Shown: positions 11,501 through 21,345 of the stretch, one piece after another
Numbering within the stretch: the first letter of the stretch is position 1
Layout: the number at the start of each line of letters is the position of its first letter
Assembly: GCA_019802505.1 (NCBI GenBank)
Contig: JAFMOC010000078.1
Span: 847,001-911,000, forward strand
Source of the DNA: Corydoras sp. C115
Taxonomy: Eukaryota; Chordata; Actinopteri; Siluriformes; Callichthyidae
DNA length: 64,000 nucleotides
Direction: 5' to 3'
Notes under the pieces: generated by a model
The model's input: only the letters and a program-made list of their open reading frames with translations
What the model was told of the DNA's origin: nothing
Database searches by the model: none
Made by a program: the position numbers and the translations under genes

Positions 11501-14500
11501 TACGTCCTCCGTAAAGCCAGGAGAGATGGAAGCTTTGGAGGCTGCAGTTAATGAGAAGATCCGGGATCATGTCCCAGTCACTGTGCGCCTCCTGTCTTTG
11601 GATGACCCTGCTGTAGTAAAGGTTTAATTCTTGCTATTTAACTATAATTACGACTAATAATAATTATTATACTTTTTTAATGCAGTTGAACCAAATCTCA
11701 AAGTGCTCCAAAATAAAATCACAAATTCCAAACATCATAAAACCAATCAAACTAATTAAGTCATAAGTCATAGGTCAATTAGCTGTGGTGCCCTCAGTTG
11801 GTCAGGATGGGCATTCCACAAACAAGGTGAGGCAGATAAGCCCGATCCCCCATGTCAGATATTAGCGTCCTTATTTAACTATATTTTATTCATTTTATAT
11901 TTTAATTTAATTTATTTTATATTAATAATTAATAATTATATTATATTAATATATATAAAACAACTTTTTGGGTGGCGGCACGGTGGCTTAGTGGTTAGCA
12001 CGTTCGCCTCTCAGCACTAGGGATTCCCGGTTCGAATCCCCATCTGGGTGGAGTTTCCATGTTCTCCCCGTGTCCGCGTGGGTTTCCTCCGGGTTCTCCG
12101 GTTTCCTCCCACAGTCCAAAAACATGGATCGAGTCAATTGAGTTCTCCAAATTGCCCCATATAGTGTGTGTATCTGTGCGTGTCTGTGTGAGTGTGTGCC
12201 CAGCGATAGGTTGGCGCCCTGTCCTGGGTGTATCTGCCCAGCGTCCAAAACGTTCTCCCCTGGATGGGCATGGGGAACCCCTCCGCGACCCTAATAGAGG
12301 ATAAAGCGGGAGATAATGAATGAATGAATGGGTTGGTTTTGTCAACACTTACCAAACTTTTGTAAATTGGAGAACTGGGAGTAAACTCGGGGTGGACTCC
12401 AGATGGAGTTTCTATGTTCTCTCGTCCTGTCCTGGGTGTATCTGCCCAGCGCCCGATACGTTCTCCCCTGGATGGGCATGGAGAACCTCAGTATAGGACT
12501 GAGTTGATGATAATTGATGGATTTAATATGACAACTAGATGGCATTTTTTGATTGTTAGAGAAAACGGAACCAAGTTACTCAGTGGTTGCATTCAAAACA
12601 GGACTAAACATCACAGAAGTCTATTTAATTAACACTTTTCTTTTAATAAGCACATGTATGAATCAAACCTTGTTTTTTTTTTATTATAATGTGTTTGTAA
12701 ACTCTTTGCGTCAGGCCTTACCTCACCTTTTTCCTGTCTGTGAGGTCTTCTCAATCCATATCTACTGTGCGCTCATGTTGGAGCTTGTGTGTGCTGTGTT
12801 TACAGGTGAGAAGTCGAGGTCTTCCAGATGATCACGCTGGTCCAGTCAGGATCATTGACATTGAGGGTGTAGATGCCAACATGTGCTGTGGGACCCATGT
12901 ATCCAATCTCAGTCATCTACAGGTCGAAACCTTCCAAAAGTCATCTGCTCAAACTTTTTGAGCAATGTTTTACTCTAGTATTTATTAACATGTAAACTGG
13001 ATTATATTAAGAGTGTTTTATTTAACACCAATAGATGATTAAAATCCTCGGGACGGAGAAGGGGAAGAAGAATAAAACCAATTTAATATTTCTAGCCGGA
13101 AACCGAGTGCTGAAATATACAGATAAGAGCTACAGCACGGAAAAGTCCCTGACGTCCCTGCTGAAGTGAGTCCGTAGAACGTGAAAAGTTGTTCTTCATG
13201 TTGTTCTACTGCTGCTATGTATAATGATAGGGCTTCTCCACAGAACAGGACCAGATGAACATGTCGATGCAGTGGACAAACTGCAGAAAACAATGAAACG
13301 CCTTCAAAAGGTAAACCATTGCTTGAACACGATCACTGTTTGTACCATACGTTTTATCCATCAATCCATTATTTTCCGCTTTATCCTCTATTAGGGTCGC
13401 GGGGGGGTTCCCCATACCCATCCAGGGGAGAACGTCTCGGGCGCTGGGCAGATACACCCAGGATAGGGCGCCAATCTATCGCTGGGCACACATTCACTCG
13501 TACAAACACACTCTATATGGGGCAATTTGGAGAACTCAATTGACTTGATCCATGTTTTTGGACTGTGGAAGGAAACCAGAGGACCCGGAGGAAACCCACA
13601 CGGACATGGGGAGAACATGGAAACTCCACCCAGATGGGAATTTGAACCGGGAATCCCTAGTGCTGAGAGGAGAACATGCCAACCACTAAACCACCGTGCC
13701 CGATATGTTTTATCAGGAACATTATTTAGTATGGGGGAATTGGGGACAGATTATATAAAGCAGGGGTGGCACGGTGGCTTAGTGGTTAGCATGTTCTCCT
13801 CTCAGCGCTAGGGATTCCCGGTTCGAATCCCAATCTGGGTGGAGTTTTCATGTTCTCCCCGTGTCCGCGTGGGTTTCCTCTGGGTTCTCTGGTTTCCTCC
13901 AGAGAATTGAATTCTCCAAATTGCCCCATATAGAGTGTGCTTGTGTGAGTGAGTGGGTGCACAGTGATTGATTGGGTGTATCTGCACAATGCCTGAAACG
14001 TTCTCCCGTGGATGGGCATGGGGAACCCCCCCCCCCGACCCTAATAGATGATAAAAATGGAAGATAATAGATGGATGGATGTCTTAAGCAGACGTGTCCA
14101 AAGTCCGGCCCGTGAGCTGATTCCAAACGGCCCGCAACTTCATCAATGACTTATAATGTTATTTATGGCTTACTAGCTCTGTCAGAATAAATAAATCCTA
14201 ATTTTAAAAATATAATTTGGTCTTTTATCACGATTGCATTGTTATAATACTATCTGTAGCATCCTGTAAATTCAATACTGTAAATTGCCCCATATAGTTT
14301 GTGTGAGTGTGTGTGTGTGCCCTGCAATGGATCGGTGCCCTGTCCTGGGTGTATCTGCCCAGCGCCTGAAACATTCTCCCCTGAATGGACATGACTAAAT
14401 GACTAAATGGACATGAGGAACCCCCCCCAAGTAGAGGATTAAGTGGAAGATAAGGGATTAATTGAATTGAGTGCTCAGTTATTGTATATTTGTAAATCTA

Positions 14501-16999
14501 TTCCATCACTTTAAAAACATATTGTATTTTACTTTTTGCAGACTAATCTCAGTCTGCTGCGGGACTTGGCTGTACATATAGCCCAGAACTTTAAGAACCA
14601 GCCAACTAGAGGCAACTTTTTTAGCTTGCACAAGTAAGTCCGACTACCACAACTGTTCAGCATAAAGATCTTCCAATAAAATTTATTATCAAAATATTAC
14701 TATAGAAATCTTGACGCTCATGATATTATGGCATTCTTTTCCTAGCAAAGATGGTGACAACGAGTTCATGAACATCATTGCCAATGAGATTGGAAGTAAA
14801 GTAAGTTTTTTTTGCCTCACAATGTGAGAACAAGTCGCAAATTTCTTACCGTGAGGTAAGAATGGTAGAAAAGCTAGACCAGGTGATTAGGTTTAAGAAT
14901 GTATTGTGGTTTCCACATCTTTATTGTAGACTTCATACTGACATCTGTTTCCAAATGTATCTCAGGATTAGTGTAACGAGGTGTGGGCACGAATGATGAC
15001 CGGAGCCAGGATTTCTCCCAACAGGAGAAACCCTATACTTACAAATATATAATATAATATCCACAATATAATATAATATAACTTACAAATGGGTGGTTTA
15101 GTGGTTAGCACGTTCGCCTCTCAGCACTGGGATTCCCGGTTCGAATCCCCATCTGGATGGAGTTTCCATGTTCTCCCCGTGTCTGCGTGGGTTTCCTCCG
15201 GGTTCTCCGGTTTCCTCCCACATTCCAAAAACATGGATCAAGTCAATTGAATTCTCAAAATTGCCCCATATAGAGTGTGTCTGTGTGAGTGAGTGTGTGC
15301 CCAGCCATGGATTGGCGCCCTGTCCTGGGTCTATCTGCCCAGTGCCCGAAACGTTCTCCCCTGGATGGGCATGGGGAACCCCACCGCAACCCTAATAGAC
15401 GATAAAAAGCGGGAGATAATGAATAATGAATGAATAACTCACAAGTGTGCTGGCCGGTGGGATGGCTGAACATCCTGCTCCTGTCCGGGTCCATGGACTG
15501 TCTCCCTCTAGGCATCAATCACTAACCCAGACACTCACAAATTAGATAGAGACAATTTAGAACAGGTAGGCGGCATGGTGGCTTAGTGGTTAGCATGTTC
15601 TCCTCTCAGCGCTAGGGATTCCCGGTTCGAATCCCCATCTGGATGGAGTTTCCATGTTCTCCCCGTGTCTGCGTGGGTTTCCTCCGGGTTCTCCGGTTTC
15701 CTCCCACAGTCCAAAAACATGGATCAAGTCAATTGAATTCTCAAAATTGCCCCATATATAGTGTGTGTGTGTGTGCGTGAGTGAGTGTGTGCCCAGCGAT
15801 GGATTGGCGCCCTGTCCTGGGTTTATCTGCCCAGCACCCGAGACGTTCTCCCCTGGATGGGCATGGGGAACCCCACCGCAACCCTACTAGAGGATAAAGC
15901 GGAAGATAATGAATGAATGAATTTAGAACAGCCAATTCACTTCAAATTTACTACACTTCTGCAGCCACAACAATTACTCGATAGAACCTGTATTTTTATT
16001 GAACTGGCAGTCCCAAAAGACACCCTTAATGGACTTACAGTTTTTTCCAATTGTTAAATACGGGTCACCTGATCATCACACAATCTGTACATTAGAGTCC
16101 CCCACTGAGTCTTGGTCCTCCCAAGATTTCTTCCTTAAGATAACAACATAACAGAGTGTTTTTCCTCCCACGGTCAAAAAACTTGAATTTAAGGTGAATT
16201 GAATACTCTAAATTGCCCCTATATACTGTGTAAGTGAGTGAGTGTGCCCTGTGATACATTGGCACCCTGTCCTGGGCCCGGCGCCCAAAACGCTCTCCCC
16301 TAGATGGGCATGGGGAACCCCCCCCCCATGACCTTAGTAGAGGATTAAGTGGAAGATAATGAAAGAATATGATTAATATTTTTGCTTGATTATAGTTTAT
16401 TATAATTATTATTACTATTGGCATTCTTGGTGAGGAGCAAAGTAAAAAATTCATTGTATAAGAAACCTGTTTTCTTATTCTGCAAATGCAGTAAATTCTC
16501 TTTAATGCTCTTTGATGAACTGTAAAGATTGGATTACTCTGGTGTGTTCAGTGTGATACGTCTTTGTGTGATTTATGTACAGGACACAATCATATTCCTG
16601 ACAGTGGGAGAAGAGAAAGGGGCTGGACTCTTCTTACTTTCAGGACCTGAGAATGTTATAACTGATGTGGCGCCACGGTAAGCCTCCTTACCTATCCTTA
16701 CCCATTTCGACAATAATTGGTCAAATAAAATTAGGCAGGTTTAACTGACTTTAACACACATTTTTTCTGTTTAAACTTGTTGTTTATGTTCAATTGTTTG
16801 CGTTGGCGGTTCAAGGGGTCTTCTGTCTAAATGAATATTCTTTGTTGTCTTTACACACAGAGTTTTGGAGCTGTTACAGGGAAAGGGGGCTGGAAAGAAC
16901 GGACGCTTTCAGGGTAAAGCCAACAGTCTGTTGAAGAGGGCCGAGGCTGAAGCCGTACTGCGGGAGCATTGTTGCCATCTCGGTGCAGAAGAGGAATGA
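2103..16999 (+). CDS. aarsd1: Alanyl-tRNA editing protein Aarsd1 (12 coding exons)
   Basis: Trans-editing enzyme of the AlaX type that removes wrongly attached serine from tRNA-Ala in the cytosol (family knowledge). Coding exons: 2103-2141, 8597-8725, 9788-9947, 11323-11380, 11465-11621, 12806-12922, 13035-13165, 13244-13310, 14542-14633, 14746-14800, 16583-16677, 16861-16999 (TGA 16997-16999). Phases agree throughout and give 412 aa, the length I recall for the human protein. Exon 1 is tiny (MAFQCQRDCYMQT) but matches the family N-terminus. The EGGGQPDD block spans the exon 2/3 join. Likely zinc ligands are H104 and H108 (HMQQHSGQH) and C208 and H212 (CCGTH). EKGKKN and FMNIIANEIGS are further family blocks. 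The exon 6 donor is AG|GTCGAA, a weak variant. Introns hold SINEs and MITEs. No disabling change seen. Confidence 0.96.
2160..3716 (-). mobile_element. SINE-V, minus, split by a giant internal expansion
   Basis: Tail half at 2160-2284 (CATTCATTATCTCCCGC through CAATCTATTAATGGGCACAC) and core half from 3603 (CTATATGGGGCAATTTGGAG to GGGGAGAACATGGAAAC). Between them lies the 1.3-kb array described separately. The head is missing. Located in aarsd1 intron 1. Confidence 0.9.
2285..3602. repeat. 1.3-kb CA-rich higher-order minisatellite
   Basis: Composed of CACACTCACTCACACAGACACACACAGACACACACA-type blocks in variable order. The 5' two thirds are CTCACTCACACAGACAC modules; from about 3120 a CACGAACACTCACTC variant takes over. 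It is flanked on both sides by SINE-V sequence, and its basic module is the SINE's own ACACTCACTCACACAGACACAC segment. One frame stays open for 451 codons of Thr-His/Asp-Thr repeats because the period avoids stops; this is not a gene. Confidence 0.93.
5229..5300 (-). mobile_element. SINE-B tail fragment, minus
   Basis: ACATTTAGTCATTTAGCAGACGCTTTTATCCAAA is the reverse complement of the SINE-B 3' end seen at 29840-29884 and 62230-62290. The head is absent. Confidence 0.7.
5416..5745 (+). mobile_element. SINE-V, full length, plus
   Basis: Follows a (TTA)n run at 5376-5415 and ends in GAATGAATGAATGAATAAATG, after which TTATTATTTTATTATTAT resembles the upstream flank, suggesting an A/T-rich TSD. 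Inserted into the family M array. Confidence 0.9.
7290..7620 (-). mobile_element. L2-like LINE 3' fragment, minus
   Basis: The reverse complement matches 30950-31345: landmarks are GGTCCTCCCAAGG, the AACATAACA/GGAGTTTTTTCTTGCCACTGTCGC block and GCTTTGTGACAATGTAC. The final TAAAAAGCGC part is diverged. Such sequences are known to me as 3' ends of fish L2-type LINEs. Confidence 0.6.
7681..8032 (-). mobile_element. SINE-V, full length, minus
   Basis: Tail GCATTCATTCATTCATTATCTTCC, head CCACTAAACCACCC. AGTGTCTTATT occurs just outside both ends (about 7659-7670 and 8033-8044), a probable TSD. The target is family M sequence, which reads on across the SINE. Confidence 0.9.
8098..8447 (-). mobile_element. 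SINE-V, full length, minus
   Basis: Tail ATTCATTCATTCATTCATTATC, head GCCACCGTGCCATCC. It sits inside a TA-rich stretch, so any TSD is obscured. It ends 150 bp before aarsd1 exon 2. Confidence 0.9.
8448..8551. repeat. (TA)n and (GA)n microsatellite
   Basis: TA run at about 8452-8525 followed by (GA)n at 8526-8550, immediately upstream of the polypyrimidine tract of aarsd1 exon 2 (acceptor at 8596). Confidence 0.9.
9060..9428 (-). mobile_element. SINE-V, full length, minus
   Basis: Tail CATCCATCCATTATCTTCCGC and head CTAAGCCACCGTGCCGCCC intact, with a run of ten G at 9109-9119 in place of the usual short G run. In aarsd1 intron 2. Confidence 0.9.
9453..9667 (+). mobile_element. SINE-V, 5'-truncated, plus
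   Basis: Starts in the core at AGTCCAAAAACATTGATC and runs to a GAATGAATGAAT tail. Lies only 25 bp downstream of the preceding minus copy, tail outward. Confidence 0.88.
9976..10360 (-). mobile_element. hAT-type MITE relative, minus
   Basis: Shares body sequence, in reverse, with 38620-39030: GCTAAGCATTAGTTTTTACA, ATAGCCTTTTGTCAAATAAA, ATAGCGCCATCTTGTGGTG and GAAGACACCCCTAA. The outer left part (TCAGGGGAGCCCACACTTTTC) resembles another hAT end, so this copy may be composite. Begins about 28 bp after aarsd1 exon 3. Confidence 0.65.
10490..11250. mobile_element. palindromic MITE with internal duplication
   Basis: Ends are inverted: GTCAAAAGTTTGGGCACGCC at 10497 and GTGTTCAAACTTTTGGTTGG at about 11219. 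Two direct copies of a ~150-bp block (CACTGCTGGGATAGGAATAATGCACC...) begin near 10760 and 11006. No transposase. In aarsd1 intron 3. Confidence 0.65.
11968..12330 (+). mobile_element. SINE-V, full length, plus
   Basis: Near-consensus copy with intact A and B boxes (TGGCTTAGTGG, GGTTCGAATCC) and a GAATGAATGAATG tail, in aarsd1 intron 5. Its low divergence suggests a young insertion. Confidence 0.92.
12385..12500 (+). mobile_element. SINE-V rearranged fragment, plus
   Basis: GGAGTTTCTATGTTCTC is fused directly to GTCCTGTCCTGGGTGTATCT, deleting the core and GT segment; the end is GGATGGGCATGGAGAACC. Confidence 0.75.
13358..13702 (-). mobile_element. SINE-V, full length, minus, with TSD
   Basis: Flanked by TACGTTTTATC (13347-13357) and TATGTTTTATC (13703-13713), an 11-bp TSD with one mismatch. 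Inserted 37 bp downstream of the aarsd1 exon 8 donor. Confidence 0.92.
13764..14083 (+). mobile_element. SINE-V with core deletion, plus
   Basis: Head intact, but the core goes from GGTTTCCTCC straight to AGAGAATTGAATTCTCC, losing the CACAGTCCAAAAACATGG block. It has a run of nine C in the GAACCCC block. Tail GATGGATGGATG. Confidence 0.85.
14093..14230. mobile_element. hAT-like MITE fragment
   Basis: GTCCAAAGTCCGGCCCGTGAGC matches my recollection of the 5' ends of fish hAT-derived repeats; compare TAGGCCCGTGGGCCATATCC at 41196. Only about 130 bp and no second end. Confidence 0.4.
14276..14455 (+). mobile_element. SINE-V 3' half, plus, degenerate
   Basis: TAAATTGCCCCATATAG through CTGTCCTGGGTGTATCTGCC to GATAAGGG, with a short local repeat (GACATGACTAAATGACTAAATGGACATG) inside the GGGCATGGGG block. 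Confidence 0.8.
15090..15434 (+). mobile_element. SINE-V, near full length, plus
   Basis: Head shortened to GGGTGGTTTAGTGG. Flanks TAACTTACAAAT and TAACTCACAAGT suggest an 11-12 bp TSD with mismatches. In aarsd1 intron 10. Confidence 0.88.
15566..15919 (+). mobile_element. SINE-V, full length, plus, perfect TSD
   Basis: Identical 12-bp TSD AATTTAGAACAG at 15554-15565 and 15920-15931. This fixes the element ends: it starts at GTAGGCGGCATGG and ends at GAATGAATG. Confidence 0.95.
15960..16155 (+). mobile_element. L2-like LINE 3' fragment, plus
   Basis: Shares CTTAATGGACTTACA, CCAATTGTTAAATA, GAGTCCCCCACTGAGTCTTGG and TTTCTTCCTTAA with the copy at 30946-31349. It ends where a SINE-V fragment begins. 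Confidence 0.6.
16158..16365 (+). mobile_element. SINE-V, 5'-truncated, plus
   Basis: Starts at TTTCCTCCCACGGTC and continues through GCACCCTGTCCTGGG to GGATTAAGTGGAAGATAATG; diverged, with an eight-C run. Confidence 0.82.
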
Positions 17000-17065
17000 G
17001 AACGCTGTTCCCTCCGAAGCAAATGAACGCAGCATCTCAGAGAAAATGTCAAATCATAAATCACA

Positions 17066-17125
17066 ATGATATTAATAATAATAATACATTTTATTGGAAA
17101 GCGCCTTTCAGAACACCCAAGGATG
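17066..17125 (-). mobile_element. LINE tail fragment in aarsd1 3' UTR
   Basis: Reverse strand carries CTTGGGTGTTCTGAAAGGCGC followed by an ATTATTATT tract, the kind of 3' end I associate with fish LINEs. It lies 67 bp after the aarsd1 stop codon, so it is probably in the 3' UTR. Confidence 0.45.
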
Positions 17126-17221
17126 CTGTACAAAGCATACATATTAAAACATTTACATTTAAGAATAAGCATGTGCAAAAAACAAATTAAAGTGAATTTG
17201 GCCATGAATTTCAATTACAAG

Positions 17222-17227
17222 AATAAA
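17222..17227 (+). terminator. candidate aarsd1 polyadenylation signal
   Basis: First AATAAA downstream of the aarsd1 stop (223 bp after it). A further ACAATAAATG lies at 17521. Which is used cannot be told from sequence. Confidence 0.45.
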
Positions 17228-17600
17228 ATAATATCAGTAATAATTAACAGTAAAAAGCTAATTTAAAAAATATTATCATTGGTTTGTTAATATTCTTCTT
17301 ATTTTAGACTCAGTTTAAAATTAACAGATGGTTCTGTTTTGATTATAGGTTCCATATTAATAACAGAGAAACAAAATAATATGTGGATTTCATTTTGAAA
17401 AACCTGACAAAACAACGTAGTGAGGATTTTTGGTTTTGTCTTTAAAATTGTAAAAATATCAATGTACAGTAGACAGAGATGAGGAAATTATGTTATCGAT
17501 CATGGATTTAAAAATTCTACACAATAAATGTAAATAAAAAAATTACAATATTTCACAGCTGTAACCGCGAATCTGTTATTATATGATTATTTATTATTAG
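17228..17600. other. A/T-rich spacer
   Basis: About 370 bp downstream of aarsd1, A/T-rich, with no recognised gene, RNA or repeat. Possibly further 3' UTR. Confidence 0.4.
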
Positions 17601-17932
17601 GGCAGCTTAGTGTCCTATTAGGGTGGCTTAGTGGTTAGCAATCAGTGGTTCGAATCCCAATTTGGGTGGAGTTTCCATGTTCTCACTGTGTCCGCGTGGG
17701 TTTCCTCCGGGTTTCCTCCCACAGTCCAAAAACATGGTTGAAGGTCAACTGAATTCTCCAAATTGCCCCATATAGAGTGTGTTTGTGTAAGTGAGTGTGT
17801 GTCCAGCAATAGATTGGCGCCCTGTCCTGGTGTATCTGCCCAGTGCCCAAAACGTTCTCCCCTGGATGGGCATGGGGAACCCCTCCGCGACCCTAGTAGA
17901 GGATAAAGCGGGAGATAATGGATGGATGGATG
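17601..17932 (+). mobile_element. SINE-V with scrambled head, plus, TSD
   Basis: Perfect 11-bp TSD TTTATTATTAG at 17590-17600 and 17933-17943. The head is partly duplicated (GGCAGCTTAGTGTCCTATTA then GGGTGGCTTAGTGG), and the CTCTCAGCGCTAGGG block before the B box is deleted. Confidence 0.92.
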
Positions 17933-18028
17933 TTTATTATTAGTTTCAGACCTTCTGGACCTTTCCACCTCCATCCATCACCAAATGTACTGTATTCATG
18001 AACTCAGTCTGTGGCTGCATTCTAATTT

Positions 18029-18380
18029 TCATTCATTCATTCATTCATTATGTCCCGCTTTATCCTCTATTAGGGTCGTGGGGGGGTTCCCCATGCCCAT
18101 CCAGGGGAGAACGTTTCGGGCGCTAGGCAGATAGACCCAGGACAGGGCGCCAATCCATCGCTAGGCACACACTCACTCACACAAACACACTCTATATCGG
18201 GCAATTTGGAGAATTCAATTGACTTGATCCATGTTTTTGGACTGTGGGAGGAAACCGGAGAACCCGAAGGAAACCCACGTGGACACGGGGAGAACATGGA
18301 AACTCCACCCAGATGGGGATTCGAACCGGGAATCCCTAGCACCGAGAGGCGAACGTGCTAACCACTAAGCCACCTAATGC
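18029..18380 (-). mobile_element. SINE-V, full length, minus, TSD
   Basis: 12-bp TSD GCATTCTAATTT at 18017-18028 and 18381-18392. Near-consensus internal sequence. Confidence 0.94.
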
Positions 18381-18689
18381 GCATTCTAATTTATTTCTGT
18401 TAAATGCCCCGAAGACTGAATTTCTCATTATTGGTAATAAATCTGTGCTCCTTTCCTTTGCTAACACATCTATTACTCTTGCAGATACTAATGTCAATTC
18501 ATCTTCTACAGTACGCAGTCGTGGTGTTTGATGTGTTTATGTCGTTTGAACCTTATCTCACTAAATGTGCTTTCTTTCAGCTGTGCAATATCCCCCACCT
18601 CCATCCATCCCTATCCCTCAAATCTGCTGAGATCATGATCCATGCCCTTATCTCATCGAAAATTATCCATCCATCCATTATCTGAAGCT
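18381..18689. other. unassigned spacer
   Basis: No gene or repeat recognised apart from a CATCCATCC patch near 18600 and 18663. A 93-codon plus frame here shows no motif. Confidence 0.4.
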
Positions 18690-19125
18690 TATCTGGGTCC
18701 GGGTCACGAGGGCGGCAACCGAAGCAAAGAAAGTCAGACGTCCCTATCCTTGTCTACCTCTTTCAGCTCCTCGGAGGCGTTCCCAGGCCAATCGAGAGAC
18801 ATAATCTCTCCATCTTGTTGTTGGTCTTCCTCGGGGTCTTCTCCTGGTTAAACATGCCTGGAACACCCCACCAGGGAGGCGACAAGGAAGCATCCGGACA
18901 AGATGCCCGAACCACCTCAGCTGGCTCCTTTCAACGTCGAGCAGGTGTTCCCAGGCCAATCGAGAGACATAATCTTTTCATCTTGCCCTTGTTCTTCCTT
19001 GGGGCCTTCTCCCAGTTAAGCATGCTCGGAACACCACACCAGGGAGGCGGCCAGGAAGCATCTGGACCAGGCACCTTGTCAACCTCATCTGGCTCCTCTC
19101 AGCATCATGAAACAGTGGCTGTACG
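18690..19125 (-). mobile_element. LINE pol C-terminal fragment, locally duplicated, minus
   Basis: The minus strand encodes SQLRWFGHLVRM and RRPRGRPTTRWRD, the conserved extreme C-terminal segment of a fish non-LTR retrotransposon polyprotein. The segment occurs twice in direct orientation: both copies have TTCCCAGGCCAATCGAGAGA (18779 and 18948), a period near 169 bp. Degenerate and non-functional; clade not assigned. Confidence 0.75.
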
Positions 19126-19159
19126 CTGAACCCCTCTCGAATGACCAAACTTCTTACCC

Positions 19160-19330
19160 TTACATTTTGAAAGGAAAGCCCAGCCACTCTGTGGCGGAAA
19201 CTCATTTCAGCCGCATGTATGCAAATTATTTTGGTCACTACCCAGAGTTCGTGGCCATAGGTGAGGGTAGGAACGTAGATTGATGGGTAAATTGAGAGCT
19301 TTTCCTTCTCCCGCTTCACCACAATGGACG
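19160..19330 (-). pseudogene. LINE reverse transcriptase fragment, minus
   Basis: The minus strand reads YVPTLTYGHELWVVTK and AAEMSFRHRVAGLS, blocks that precede the SQLRWFGH segment in the same LINE type. Continues the degenerate copy to its left. Confidence 0.7.
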
Positions 19331-19569
19331 CACCAAATGGCTCTCTGTTTATATTAATCAGTAGATTTCCATTATTGATACATGACTTAAAAAAATGTTC
19401 TACCACGTTATCAGGTTTCTTTGCTGGTGAGCTGGAAGAGTTTTAGTTCTTCGGCGCTTGCGAGAATGTCGCTGCAGCGTCTTGGTTCAGTCGAGTTAGG
19501 ATGCAGTATGAGGCAGAGATAATTCACTTCAGTGGACAGTTACACACATCATTTCCCTCACTGTCAGCA

Positions 19570-19715
19570 TTTTTATAAATAACTTGGTGCATTAATATGA
19601 ATGTGATGTGGTCAGAGGTGTGCGTTACTGTTAATTATGTCACGGCTGGACAAACGGCCCAGCCAATTAGATAAAAGGACCAGAACTACCTGTTTTATAA
19701 GATTGACAACTGATA
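19570..19715 (+). repeat. family M fragment
   Basis: Contains TGTCACGGCTGGACAAACGG, CAGCCAATTAGAT and CTACCTGTTTTATAA, the right end of the family M repeat. The left part is absent. Confidence 0.65.
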
Positions 19716-19884
19716 ATATGATATGTTTTTACACTTTCTTATTGGAATGATTAGGCTGGTGGCTTCAACGGGCCTATTGTTGAGGTTGAGGAATTGGATC
19801 GACCTGATAAGTGCTTGTTCGATGCTTGCACCTGTCTAAAACTACATGGGGGACTTACAAGGTAAACATGTGTATATTGAATCC

Positions 19885-20320
19885 ATCTATCCATCCATTA
19901 ACTTGCTTGTTCGGGTCGTGGGAACAGCAACCCAAGTGGAGAGGCCCAGACCTCCCTTGCCCCGGCCACCTCCACCAGCTCGACTGGGGGAACCCCGAGG
20001 CGTTCCCAGACCAGCTGGGGAAGACAATCCCTCCAGCGTGTCCTGGCTCTTCCTCGGGGTCTCCTCCCAGCTGGACTTGCCTGAAACACCTCCCTGGGGA
20101 GGCGCCCAGGAGGCATTCTTACCAGATGCACGAACCACCTCAACTTTCTCCTTTCGATGCGGAGTAGTGGCTCTATTCCGAGTCTCTCCCAGATGACTGA
20201 GGTTCTCACCCTCGAGCTTCTCACGCTCGTATTCGTGATCTTTTTCTTTTGGTCGTTACCCAAAGCTCATGACCATATGTGAGGGTAGGAGCGTAGATCG
20301 GCTGATAAATCAAGAGCTTT
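19885..20320 (-). pseudogene. LINE pol C-terminal fragment, minus
   Basis: The minus strand encodes LRWFVHLVRMPPGRLPREVF and RRPRGRARTRWRDCLPQLVW, then WERLGVPP. It is less diverged than the 18.7-kb copy but broken by frameshifts. The YGHELWV region follows near 20250-20290. Confidence 0.75.
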
Positions 20321-20339
20321 GCTTTATGGTTTAGTTACT

Positions 20340-21345
20340 TTTTCACCACAACAGACCGGTATAGGATCCGCATCACTGCTGAACCTACGTCCATCTGTCA
20401 ATCTCCCGCTCCATCTTGCCATTACTTGTGAACAAGACCCCGAGATACTTAAACTCCTCCACCTGAGGCAAGATCTCATCCTTGACCCAGAGAGGACTGA
20501 CTCTCCACCCTTTTCCGACTGAGAACCATGGCCTCAGATTTAGAGGTGCTGATTCTCATCCCGGCTGCTTCACACTCGGCTGCAAACCGATCCAGCAGGA
20601 GCCGAAGCTTGTAGCTTGATGACGCTAACAGGACCACATCATCTGCAAACAGCAACGACGTGATCTTTAGATCACCAAACCGGACACCCTCTATCCCCTG
20701 GATGCACCTAGAAATTCTGTCCATATAAATTATGACCAGAATCTGTGAAATTTGGAAACAAGTCAGACTTACTGCGAGCCATGCAAACCAAGCTCCTACT
20801 CCGCACGTTCAGGAACTAAATGGCCTGTTGTAGGGAGCCAAGAACCCCAATTCGCAAAGCACCTCCCCAAGGAAAACAATCGAAAGCCTTGTCCAAACTT
20901 ATTCAAAACTCCGATGAACCCATCAACGCCCCTGTAGGAGCGGTAGCTCAGTGGTTAGGGCGTTGGGCTATCAATCTGAAGGTTAGGGTTTCAAATCCCA
21001 GGTCCACTAAAGTTACCAATGTGGTTCCTTGAGCAAACCCCTTAACCTTTATTGCTCCAGGGATGCTGTATGAACCCTGTGCTCACCTTGAAAGTAACTT
21101 TAGATAAAAGCATCTGTTAAATATCCAAATGTAAAGTAAATGTAACCCTCGAGGGTCCTGGAGAGAGTAAAGAGCTGGTCCAGTGTTTCATGACCAGGAC
21201 GAAACCCGCACTGCTCCTCCTGAATCCGAGGTTCGACCATAAGTCGGACTCTCTTCTCCACTACCCCTGCATAGACTTTACCGGGAAGGGGGAGTGTAAT
21301 TCCCCGTAGTTAGAACACACCCTCCGAGGACCTCCGGAGGCGAGC
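20340..21345 (-). pseudogene. LINE reverse transcriptase fragment, minus, split by SINE-B
   Basis: The minus strand encodes MDRISRCIQGIEGVRFGDLK, then LLFADDVVLLASSS (the FADD catalytic motif) and AAGMRISTSKSEAMVLSRKR. Upstream RT sequence resumes at 21144-21345 beyond a SINE-B insertion. Several frame breaks: a dead LINE. With 18.7-20.3 kb it shows remnants of more than one copy. Confidence 0.8.
20934..21143 (+). mobile_element. SINE-B, full length, plus
   Basis: tRNA-like head GCGGTAGCTCAGTGGTTAGG with B-box-like GGTTTCAAATCCC, then CCCTTGAGC-type and CTCCAGGGATGCTGT blocks, ending GATAAAAGCATCTGTTAAAT and an AATGTAAA tail. Inserted into the LINE fragment. A tRNA-derived SINE, not a tRNA gene. 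Confidence 0.8.
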
